A DNA stretch of 50,999 nt from Akkermansia sp. GTDB taxonomy: Bacteria; Verrucomicrobiota; Verrucomicrobiia; Verrucomicrobiales; Akkermansiaceae. Position numbers and translations under genes: made by a program. The notes under the pieces were generated by a model that saw only the letters and a list, made by a program, of their open reading frames with translations, was not told the DNA's origin and did not search any database. This document shows positions 36,592-43,376 of this stretch, in pieces. How positions within the stretch are numbered: the stretch's first letter is position 1; each line of letters starts with the position of its first letter. The DNA lies in NCBI GenBank assembly GCA_017555025.1, contig JAFZHC010000014.1, positions 1-50,999 on the forward strand, given 5' to 3'.

Positions 36592-37766
36592 TCCTTTGCT
36601 TTTGAGGTCTTTCGGGGCTTTGCTGAGGGTTGAGTATTCTCAGCCTTGCTTGCAGGCTTGCTGCCGAATATCTCCTCGGGACGGCAGTCGCCGAAGATGA
36701 TGCCAAGGTCGCGAGCGGTGCGTACAATCTGGCTGTCAGCTGTCACCATACGGGGATTGGCAATGGCCTCAGAAATCGGCACGCTGTCAACGTTGAGCCC
36801 GTTGAGCACAACGGTTCGACCGAAGTTGCTCTGCTCAATGAGCTTAACGGCCTCTACACCGAAGCGGATGCCCAGAATACGGTCGAACGGGCAGGGGCTG
36901 CCACCGCGCTGGGTATGGCCAAGCACGCAGTAGCGGGTCTCGATGCCGGTCATCTCTTCGAGCATCTTGGAAAGTCGGTTACCGATGCCGCCGAGGCGTT
37001 CGTCACCATTATCCTTGTTGCGCACGGTAATGAGTTTACCGTTAAGCTTGGCACCTTCTGCCACAACGACGATGATTTCGCGCTGCCCCTTGGCCTTGCG
37101 TGCCTTCACGCAGTCAACCACATTCTGCAGGTCGAAGGGAATCTCGGGAATGAGTACCACATCAGCCGCGGAGGAAATGCCGGAGTGCAGAGCAATCCAG
37201 CCGGATTGGTCGCCCATGACCTCAACCACCATCATGCGCTGGTGGGCGTTGGCCGTGGTGCGGATGCGGTCGATGGATTCACTTACCACGGAAACAGCAC
37301 TCTGGAAGCCGAATGTGTAGTCTGAGGCCGGACAGAGGTCGTTGTTAATGGTCTTGGGAATAGAAATCACCGGCAGTCCTTCCTCGGAGAGGAGGTTTGC
37401 CGTGCGAGCCGAACCGTTACCACCGATAACAGCCAGAGCCTGAAGACCAAGTGCGGAAATGGTCTTGGTAGCCTTAGCCATGATTTCGGGCTCCACGCGG
37501 GGAATGCCCAGCTTGTTGATAACCACCTGGAAATTACCGGTGTTGGTAGTGCCCAGAATGGTGCCGCCGTGGGAGCGAATCTTGTGCGTCTTCATCGGGG
37601 TAAGCATCTCGTAGCGGCGACCGCCTTCCACGGGCAGAAGTCCTTCGAACCCGTCGTGGAAGCCAATCACACGCCAACCACGGCTGTATGCCGCTGAGAC
37701 GTACCCCTCAATGACTGCGTTGATGCCGGGGCAATCACCGCCTGAATTGAGAATACCTATAATCAT
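36588..37766 (-). CDS. phosphofructokinase paralogue with substituted catalytic residues (probable pseudoenzyme)
   Basis: The 392-residue protein is colinear with the PFK encoded two genes downstream. Three key positions differ. GGDGS is GGNGS (Asn117 for the Mg-binding Asp). PKTIDND is PKTINND (Asn141 for the catalytic base, E. coli Asp127). VMGR is VMGD (Asp186 for the fructose-6-phosphate-binding Arg171 of E. coli). I re-read these codons from the DNA. Substrate motifs EGAK and GHTQRGGSP remain. A basic 30-residue tail (Lys/Ser/Pro-rich) is extra. It most likely binds ligands without turnover, possibly as a regulatory subunit with the active paralogue. It lies 21 bp behind the epimerase gene. 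Confidence 0.9.
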   Translation of the reverse strand: MIIGILNSGGDCPGINAVIEGYVSAAYSRGWRVIGFHDGFEGLLPVEGGRRYEMLTPMKTHKIRSHGGTILGTTNTGNFQVVINKLGIPRVEPEIMAKATKTISALGLQALAVIGGNGSARTANLLSEEGLPVISIPKTINNDLCPASDYTFGFQSAVSVVSESIDRIRTTANAHQRMMVVEVMGDQSGWIALHSGISSAADVVLIPEIPFDLQNVVDCVKARKAKGQREIIVVVAEGAKLNGKLITVRNKDNGDERLGGIGNRLSKMLEEMTGIETRYCVLGHTQRGGSPCPFDRILGIRFGVEAVKLIEQSNFGRTVVLNGLNVDSVPISEAIANPRMVTADSQIVRTARDLGIIFGDCRPEEIFGSKPASKAENTQPSAKPRKTSKAKE

Positions 37767-37787
37767 AAATTATTCGTTTTTTACGTT

Positions 37788-38978
37788 TTATTTGCAGGGA
37801 ACAGCATTCGGAATGGCTCCGAAGTAGTGAGCGCAGCACCAAAGAGCGCGCGGGTGGTGGAAGAAGCTCTTCCACATCGAGCCCTTTAGGCCGTTTGTGG
37901 TGGTGCCGTCCTGATTGCAGTAGCCGTACCATTCGCCATTTACCTTATCCTGCAGGTGCTCAAATGACCAATCGTGAATGCGTTGGTGCCATTCGGCGTA
38001 CTTCTCGTCGCCTGTCATGACGTAGGCCAGGCAGGTGCCGATGAGAGCCTCATCGTGCGGCCACCAGAACTTCATGTTGTGCCAGTATTCCTGCACGGGC
38101 TTGTTATATACATCGGTGTAGTACAGCAGACCGCCGTACTTCTTGTCCCAGCCGCGCTCCAGAGCCCAGTCAATCATCTTGCAGCCGATTTCGATGAGCT
38201 TCTTGTCGCCGCCGCGGTAACGGGCTTCTTCCAGTACAAACCAGCCGCCTTCAATGTCGTGACCGGGATTGAGTACTCGCTCGTCGAAGTGGTCGATGAC
38301 GGAGCCGTCAGGGGCAACATTCTCCAGTACTGCCTTGATGTCTTCGTGCAGGAACAGGCGCTGCAGGTCATCGATGCAACGGTCAATCCAGCCGGTATAG
38401 AAGCCGTCGGCATCGCCAAGGTAGCGGCGAAGCTCCTGTGCCGTGACAATCATAATCATGCGGCAACCCAGGTTCTCGCCGGGGCGATTGCCTGTGCTCT
38501 TGGGAGCCATTTTGCCGGGGGTGAAGAAGACGTCTGCGTATATGTCGAACCAATGACGGGCTCGCTCGGCGCTGGCGGGGTCGCCGGTGGCACCATAATG
38601 GGCTGCCCAGGCAATGGCTGCAAAGCATTCACTATAAGCGTAGCGACGCTTGCGGATGGGGGTGCCGTCTGCAGTCATGTGGAAGTACATGCGGCCGTCA
38701 GTCGGATCTACGCATTTTTCTTCCAGAAACTTCAGGGCGCTTTCGGCATATTCCTTCCACTCGGGGCGTTTTTCAATGCTGTTGTAGCAGGTAAGGAGCA
38801 TCCAGGCCATGCGACCCTGTGCCCACACGTTCTTGTCGGTGTCTACCAGTGTGCCATCCTCTGCGCAGCAATGGTAGAGCCCCCCGTTCTCTGTGTCCAG
38901 AGAACGGGGGAACCAGAACGGTACTACCTCATTGAGCAGCTTGTCTTTGTAGAATTCGCCAAGTGCTTTTGTATCCAT
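37788..38978 (-). CDS. N-acylglucosamine 2-epimerase family (AGE/RnBP)
   Basis: The 396-residue alpha/alpha-barrel protein carries the family's conserved His sites in NPGHDIEGGW, WWPHDEALIG and SFFHHPRALW. The N-terminal FPRSLDTENGGLYHC and VWAQGRMAWML are also typical. The enzyme interconverts N-acetylmannosamine and N-acetylglucosamine. It lies 20 bp behind nanA, whose product releases ManNAc from sialic acid, so ManNAc to GlcNAc is the probable physiological direction. Residues about 23-33 are encoded by a perfect 13-bp inverted repeat. Some relatives act on cellobiose or other sugars, but the nanA context favours ManNAc. Confidence 0.88.
   Translation of the reverse strand: MDTKALGEFYKDKLLNEVVPFWFPRSLDTENGGLYHCCAEDGTLVDTDKNVWAQGRMAWMLLTCYNSIEKRPEWKEYAESALKFLEEKCVDPTDGRMYFHMTADGTPIRKRRYAYSECFAAIAWAAHYGATGDPASAERARHWFDIYADVFFTPGKMAPKSTGNRPGENLGCRMIMIVTAQELRRYLGDADGFYTGWIDRCIDDLQRLFLHEDIKAVLENVAPDGSVIDHFDERVLNPGHDIEGGWFVLEEARYRGGDKKLIEIGCKMIDWALERGWDKKYGGLLYYTDVYNKPVQEYWHNMKFWWPHDEALIGTCLAYVMTGDEKYAEWHQRIHDWSFEHLQDKVNGEWYGYCNQDGTTTNGLKGSMWKSFFHHPRALWCCAHYFGAIPNAVPCK
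38881..38910 (-). repeat. perfect 13-bp hairpin inside the 5' part of the epimerase gene
   Basis: cccccgttctctg (38881-38893) pairs with cagagaacggggg (38898-38910) around a 4-nt loop. It begins about 70 nt into the coding sequence. No T-run follows on the coding strand. The stem is as strong as the terminators in this window, so it may shape translation or decay of the polycistronic mRNA. Confidence 0.7.
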
Positions 38979-38998
38979 GATGAGGCAGATGCAAGGTG

Positions 38999-39925
38999 TT
39001 ATTTGTAGATTGCCCAGTCGTAGAAACCGATGGCCTTCAGCTCGCTCTTAAGAGCATCGAGGGTGGCTTTGTCCTGCTTGCCCATGGGCAGGCGGGCGGG
39101 CCCGAAGTCAACGCCGGTCCACTCGCTCATGAGGTACTTGCAGCAACCCATGTAGCCCTTGCCGGCGATGATGTTAATCATGGTAACGGAGAGCTGCTGC
39201 AGGCGGCGGGCTTCAGCCATGTCGCCGGCGTCTACGGCCTTCATGATGTCATCATACAGCTTGGGAGCATAGTTGAAGGAGGAACCTACACCGCCCTTAG
39301 CACCGGTGGCATAAGCGCCAAGGAACCACTCGTCAACACCCCAGGGAATGTCGTACTTGCCGCCGTCATAGTTGAGTGCGTCGAGGTAGAGAGCCAGGTC
39401 GGGGTTGGTGAACTTCACACCTACAAAGGTGGGAATCTTCTTGGCGCAGGCCTCAATCACCTTGCAGGGGTTGAAGCCAACATGGGTGAGGACGGGAATG
39501 TCGTAGAAGTAGAAGGGCAGCTCAGGAGCGCCGGAGGCGGCGACGGCAAGGCTGTCTACCAGCAGGTCGATGCTGCCGGGCTTGAAGTAGCAGGGGGAGT
39601 TGCTGGCCGTGGCGGTAGCACCGCACTGTGCGGCGTAGGCTGCAAGCTCACGACCGTCATACACGCAGTTACCACCGGTGTGTACAATCACGTCAATGCC
39701 GTACTTCTTGCCGGCTTCGCCCCAAGCTGCCATGTTTTCCTTACGCTCGGTAAGCTGCATGTGAGCAGATTCGCCGGTGGAGCCGGTGATGAATACAGAC
39801 TTAATGCCCTGACTGGCCAGGAACTTGGCTTGAGCGTCAACTGCGTTGGGGTTGCAGGAGCCATCAGCGTTCATGGGAGTGTGCGTAGCTGCACAGAGAC
39901 CGTGGATTTTGAATGTGGTGTTCAT
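38999..39925 (-). CDS. nanA: N-acetylneuraminate lyase
   Basis: NanA splits sialic acid into ManNAc and pyruvate. The 308-residue TIM-barrel protein has GSTGES (about 48-53), the catalytic Tyr in FYFYDIPVLTHVG (about 137), and the Schiff-base Lys in GVKFTN (about 167). These match NanA rather than dihydrodipicolinate synthase. It is the first gene of a minus-strand operon: nanA, epimerase, PFK paralogue, DacA-like lipoprotein, PFK. I did not find a convincing promoter in the AT-rich 80 bp upstream; an activator or alternative sigma factor may be needed. Confidence 0.92.
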   Translation of the reverse strand: MNTTFKIHGLCAATHTPMNADGSCNPNAVDAQAKFLASQGIKSVFITGSTGESAHMQLTERKENMAAWGEAGKKYGIDVIVHTGGNCVYDGRELAAYAAQCGATATASNSPCYFKPGSIDLLVDSLAVAASGAPELPFYFYDIPVLTHVGFNPCKVIEACAKKIPTFVGVKFTNPDLALYLDALNYDGGKYDIPWGVDEWFLGAYATGAKGGVGSSFNYAPKLYDDIMKAVDAGDMAEARRLQQLSVTMINIIAGKGYMGCCKYLMSEWTGVDFGPARLPMGKQDKATLDALKSELKAIGFYDWAIYK

Positions 39926-40065
39926 AACTTGAGATGCTGGGTGTATGTAATTATCCCTGTCATTGTTTTACCTTTTTTTGTGAGAAGTTTCAAGTTAAAA
40001 CTGAAGAATAGCGTGTATTTTGGCCGTTTAAGCTATCTTTTTACTTGGCTTGAGTCCTTTTTTTG

Positions 40066-40094
40066 TTGCAGGTACATGGGGTATCTGCTAGAAT
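40066..40094 (+). promoter_or_regulatory. promoter of kdsD
   Basis: TTGCAG (40066-40071), a 17-bp spacer and TAGAAT (40089-40094), leaving a leader of about 30 nt before ATG 40131. Confidence 0.65.
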
Positions 40095-40130
40095 GGTGTG
40101 CGGTAAAACGTTTTCTTTTTTCATACAGCC

Positions 40131-41102
40131 ATGACTACAGATCACACCATTCGCGGTAAAAAGGTATTTGAGGATGAGATTGCTGCCCTGCAGGCTATCT
40201 GCGCACGTCTCGATGATTCCTTTGTGCAGGCCGTTAATGCTATGCGCAAAGCGATTGAAACCGGCCACAAGATTATTGTGGTAGGTGTCGGTAAGAGCGG
40301 TCTTATCGGTAACAAGATTGCAGCTACGCTCACCTCTACCGGTGCTCCTTCCGTTGTGCTGGACTCCATGAACGCCATGCATGGTGATTTGGGTATTGTG
40401 CAGGATGGCGATGCCTGTATTGCCATGTCCTTCTCCGGTGAGACGTCTGAGTTGCTCACGCTCATGCCTTTCCTCAAGCGCTTCGATATGACCATTATCA
40501 GCATGACCGGCAAGTGCTCCTCCACCTTGGCTGAGCTCTCTGATGTTGTGCTTGATACCGCCGTTGAGCGTGAGGCTGATCCGCTGAATCTGGCTCCTAC
40601 CTCATCCTCCACCGCCATGTTGGTGATGGGCGATGCTTTGGCTATGGCTCTACTGGAGGCTCGCAACTTTACTAAGGAGGACTTCGCTCGCAGTCACCCC
40701 GGTGGTTCTCTCGGTCGTGCTTTGCTTATGCGTATCGCCGATATCATGCGCAAGGAGTTTGCTACGCAGCCTGAGTCTGCCACGGTGGCCGATTGTATCA
40801 TTGCCATGACCTCCGCTCGCGCAGGTGCTTGTGTGCTGACGCATGAGGATGGTACGCTGGCCGGTGTGTTCACTCACGGTGACTTTGCTCGTGCCTATCA
40901 GGCTGATCCTGCTTGCGGCACGCAGCCGGTAGCCTCGCTCATGACGAAGAATCCCGTATTTGTTGAGGCTGATAAGCTGGCCATTACGGCTGTGAAGACT
41001 CTGCGCGACCGTCGCATTGACGACCTGGTGGTGCTGGATGCCGATCACAAGCCTGTAGGCCTCATCGATACCCAGGATTTGGTGCGTCTGAAGCTCATTT
41101 AA
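40131..41102 (+). CDS. kdsD: D-arabinose-5-phosphate isomerase
   Basis: KdsD makes arabinose 5-phosphate from ribulose 5-phosphate, the entry to Kdo and thus lipid A-core. The 323-residue protein has a SIS domain (VVGVGKSGLIGNKIAATL with the active Lys, NAMHGDLG, SFSGETSELL, FARSHPGGSLG with a conserved His) and two CBS domains (about 200-323). This is the usual KdsD layout and length (E. coli 328). It confirms an LPS-bearing outer membrane. No LPS genes follow directly; it appears monocistronic. Confidence 0.93.
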   Translation: MTTDHTIRGKKVFEDEIAALQAICARLDDSFVQAVNAMRKAIETGHKIIVVGVGKSGLIGNKIAATLTSTGAPSVVLDSMNAMHGDLGIVQDGDACIAMSFSGETSELLTLMPFLKRFDMTIISMTGKCSSTLAELSDVVLDTAVEREADPLNLAPTSSSTAMLVMGDALAMALLEARNFTKEDFARSHPGGSLGRALLMRIADIMRKEFATQPESATVADCIIAMTSARAGACVLTHEDGTLAGVFTHGDFARAYQADPACGTQPVASLMTKNPVFVEADKLAITAVKTLRDRRIDDLVVLDADHKPVGLIDTQDLVRLKLI

Positions 41103-41144
41103 GGCGCTAATTGCAAAAAAAATGAGGTAAAACGCACTTTAGGC

Positions 41145-41173
41145 TTGCATTTTGTTCGGAAAAGGTGCATTCT
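41145..41173 (+). promoter_or_regulatory. possible rpsF promoter
   Basis: TTGCAT (41145-41150), a 17-bp spacer and CATTCT (41168-41173). The leader to ATG 41225 would be about 45 nt and holds a small stem (gcttt/aaagc). The -10 is weak. Confidence 0.4.
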
Positions 41174-41224
41174 TTGCCGACGCTTTTTGCGAAAGCAAGA
41201 CATCTTACTAGATATATACAAGTT

Positions 41225-41503
41225 ATGAGAAAGTACGAAGCACTGATCGTTCTTAACATGAAGGGCTCCGCCACCCTCGATGAGCTGACCGCCGCTATGA
41301 AGGCTCAGCTTGAGGCCGCCGGCGCCAAGGTTACGGAGGTTACCAATGTGGGCCGTCGCGAGTTCGCCTACGAGTCCCAGCACCTGACCCATGGTCAGTA
41401 CATGCTCTTTGCCTTCGAGGCTGAGCCGGCCGTAATCCGCACCGCTCGTGAGGCTCTCGCTATCGACGAGCGCGTACACTACCAGTACTACCGCGCCAAG
41501 TAA
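41225..41503 (+). CDS. rpsF: 30S ribosomal protein S6
   Basis: The 92-residue protein MRKYEALIVLNMKGSATLDE continues with GAKVTEVTNVGRREFAYESQHLTHGQYMLFAFEA and ends DERVHYQYYRAK, the S6 ferredoxin-like fold. S6 pairs with S18 on the 30S platform. ATG 41225 matches the family start. The usual partners rpsR, ssb or rplI are not here: a terminator follows directly, so rpsF is a single-gene unit. Confidence 0.94.
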   Translation: MRKYEALIVLNMKGSATLDELTAAMKAQLEAAGAKVTEVTNVGRREFAYESQHLTHGQYMLFAFEAEPAVIRTAREALAIDERVHYQYYRAK

Positions 41504-41547
41504 GCTCATTGCTCACTTGCTGCACGCATTAAGCCCGTATTTTACAA

Positions 41548-41578
41548 GACAGGCGGTTCTCACAGAGAACCGCCTGTC
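41548..41578 (+). terminator. intrinsic terminator after rpsF
   Basis: A 13-bp perfect stem (41548-41560 with 41566-41578) and a 5-nt loop are followed by a T-rich stretch (gcattatttt). It may also stop the convergent deaminase transcript. Confidence 0.82.
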
Positions 41579-41639
41579 GCATTATTTTGTATTGACGAAG
41601 GGTGGTAAAGAGCTGACCTCCGTCGAAAGGAATGGCTGA

Positions 41640-42083
41640 TTATTGCACCAGAGGGAAGCGTCGGGAGAGCGGGTACTCGGGAACGTGGATTAGTTCAACC
41701 CCGTACATGGCTGCAATCTCCGGGGCGCGGGACTCCGCGTAGGCCTCCCCATAATAGATAGTTTTTACACCATGGGCGCAGAGGGCTTGCATGCAGGAGG
41801 TACAGGGCATAGTGGTGCATGCTACGATTTTTGCTTCCCCTCGCTTGAACAGACTACAAAGGTTAATTTCCGCATGCAGCATAAATTTTTGGCGTTCTTC
41901 GCGCGAAGCCCAGAAGCCCTCGGGTGCGGAAAAGCCGGGGAAAAGGCCGTTATAAGCCGTGCCAATCACGCGGTTGTCTTTGTCGAGAGCGGCTGCGCCC
42001 ACCTTGCGGAAGGGGTCCTCGGAGCGGAGTGCGGCCACGTGGGCTAATGCCATGACGTATTGCGGTATGGAGAGGCGGCTCAT
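41640..42083 (-). CDS. deoxycytidylate deaminase-type zinc enzyme
   Basis: The 147-residue protein has the cytidine/dCMP deaminase zinc site: HAE (in LHAEINLCSLF, about 71-73) and PCTSCMQAL (about 93-101). The DPFRKVGAAALDKDNRVIGTAYNG strand is typical of dCMP deaminases and ComEB. The likely reaction is dCMP to dUMP, feeding thymidylate synthesis. ATG 42083 is chosen because it lies 6 bp past the -10; a TTG two codons upstream is out of the transcript. Substrate assignment within the family is an inference. Confidence 0.82.
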   Translation of the reverse strand: MSRLSIPQYVMALAHVAALRSEDPFRKVGAAALDKDNRVIGTAYNGLFPGFSAPEGFWASREERQKFMLHAEINLCSLFKRGEAKIVACTTMPCTSCMQALCAHGVKTIYYGEAYAESRAPEIAAMYGVELIHVPEYPLSRRFPLVQ

Positions 42084-42089
42084 AAGCAA

Positions 42090-42117
42090 ATGATAGCGTA
42101 ATCTGAGTATATTGCAA
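42090..42117 (-). promoter_or_regulatory. promoter of the deaminase gene
   Basis: Minus strand: TTGCAA (42117-42112), a 16-bp spacer and TATCAT (42095-42090). ATG 42083 follows after 6 bp. Confidence 0.65.
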
Positions 42118-42146
42118 GCGCAAAGCAGTTATTCTGACGTGTTTTT

Positions 42147-43259
42147 TCAGCTTGTCCCGTAAAAGCGTTTCATAAATGCGGGATTGTGCTCAGTATATAG
42201 TTCTTCTGCTATTGCATCTGCCGTGTTGATGAAGAGCTTTTCTGTGCAGCAGAGGAAGGCTGAAACTTCGTTGAGTTTGCCGGAAGTGGCAAAGTTGGTG
42301 CAACCGCATGAGTTGACACAGCGTCGGCGCAACGCGCATATTTTACAGGCGGGGGTCACACAGCCTCTTTGTGATATAATGTACTGTTGTCTGGCTCTGT
42401 TGAGCCCTTGTATGACGTTACCGAAGTTCATTTCTTCGGAGTCTCCTTCGCCGATAAGGCGAGAGCAGGGGAAGAATTTGCCATCCACGCTTACTGCAAT
42501 TTCTCGTTCGCCTATTTTGCATTGCTGGCAGAGATTATCTGCCTGAATGTGAGAGTTGATTTTGTCGTCTACGGAGCGTAGGCGGATAGGTGCTCCCTTG
42601 CGGTACGATTCGATTACCAGAGCCGCAACCTGAGCATATTGGCGGCTGAATTCCTCAAAATCCTCATCCGTCCAGCGGCTCCAATAGTCGACGTTGAGGC
42701 CGATGGTGCCCTGATAATGCCGGCTCAGCCATTGCACACCGTCGCTGAGGTGCTGCACATTGCTGGGGGTAACGACGCAGATAACCTGAGAGCGCACGCT
42801 TGGGTGGTCGTTAAGCAGTAGAAGCGCTTTGGCAACATCGCTATGGCTACCTGCGCCATCGGGGTAGCGGCGATTGATGTTGTGCATGTCAGGGGAGCCG
42901 TCAACGGAAAGCCCGATGAGGAAATCCCGTTCAGCCATCCAGTTCAGCTTTTCGGGCGTCATCAGAGTTCCGTTGGTTGTGATGGCGAATCGAGGCGGTA
43001 CTATCAGCCCGTTTGCCTGACTGAGTGTATAAGAATGGCACCATTGAAGTAAATCCCACTCGAGCAACGGTTCTCCTCCGAAAAAGCTGATATCTGCTCC
43101 CTTGCCTGTGTCGCGGGCTTCCCGCAGCACGATGTCGATGGCTCTCCGAGCGGTTTCTCGGCTCATGCTGTGCCGATATTTGCGCCCGGCATAGCAGTAC
43201 CGACAGCGCAGAGTGCAGTCGTGAGTAAGGGCTAGCGTACAGGTTATGGTCTTAATCAT
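42147..43259 (-). CDS. radical SAM / SPASM-domain protein
   Basis: The 370-residue protein has the radical SAM cluster motif CTLRCRYC (Cys15, Cys19, Cys22), the SAM-binding FFGGEPLLEW, ITTNGTLMTPEKL and GLSVDGSPDMHNINR. A Cys-rich SPASM region follows (CQQCKIGEREIAVSVDGKFFPC, then CKICALRRRC and a final CC) for auxiliary iron-sulfur clusters. Such enzymes mature peptides (RiPP or quinohemoprotein type) or activate sulfatases. No short precursor peptide or sulfatase gene is adjacent. It is monocistronic. A sulfatase-activating role would suit a mucin degrader, but the lack of typical anSME context leaves the substrate open. Confidence 0.82.
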   Translation of the reverse strand: MIKTITCTLALTHDCTLRCRYCYAGRKYRHSMSRETARRAIDIVLREARDTGKGADISFFGGEPLLEWDLLQWCHSYTLSQANGLIVPPRFAITTNGTLMTPEKLNWMAERDFLIGLSVDGSPDMHNINRRYPDGAGSHSDVAKALLLLNDHPSVRSQVICVVTPSNVQHLSDGVQWLSRHYQGTIGLNVDYWSRWTDEDFEEFSRQYAQVAALVIESYRKGAPIRLRSVDDKINSHIQADNLCQQCKIGEREIAVSVDGKFFPCSRLIGEGDSEEMNFGNVIQGLNRARQQYIISQRGCVTPACKICALRRRCVNSCGCTNFATSGKLNEVSAFLCCTEKLFINTADAIAEELYTEHNPAFMKRFYGTS

Positions 43260-43275
43260 GCCGTTGATTTTTGTC

Positions 43276-43303
43276 AGTCTAGCATACCGAGCCCTGAAAG
43301 CAA
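43276..43303 (-). promoter_or_regulatory. promoter of the radical SAM gene
   Basis: Minus strand: TTGCTT (43303-43298), a 16-bp spacer and TAGACT (43281-43276), 16 bp before ATG 43259. Confidence 0.55.
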
Positions 43304-43334
43304 GCGGAAAGATAGTCGGCTCGAGCTTTTTTGA

Positions 43335-43363
43335 TTGAAGCGGAGCGGTTTTTCTGGTAGACT
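43335..43363 (+). promoter_or_regulatory. promoter of the ABC exporter operon
   Basis: TTGAAG (43335-43340), a 17-bp spacer and TAGACT (43358-43363), 13 bp before ATG 43377. Confidence 0.55.
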
Positions 43364-43376
43364 GACAATATCATCT

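Noticed and set aside
39926..40020. A nanA promoter such as TTGAAA-N17-TAAAAC or a GATAAT box
   Set aside because: No pair of boxes with acceptable spacing reaches the quality of the others in this window, so none is listed.
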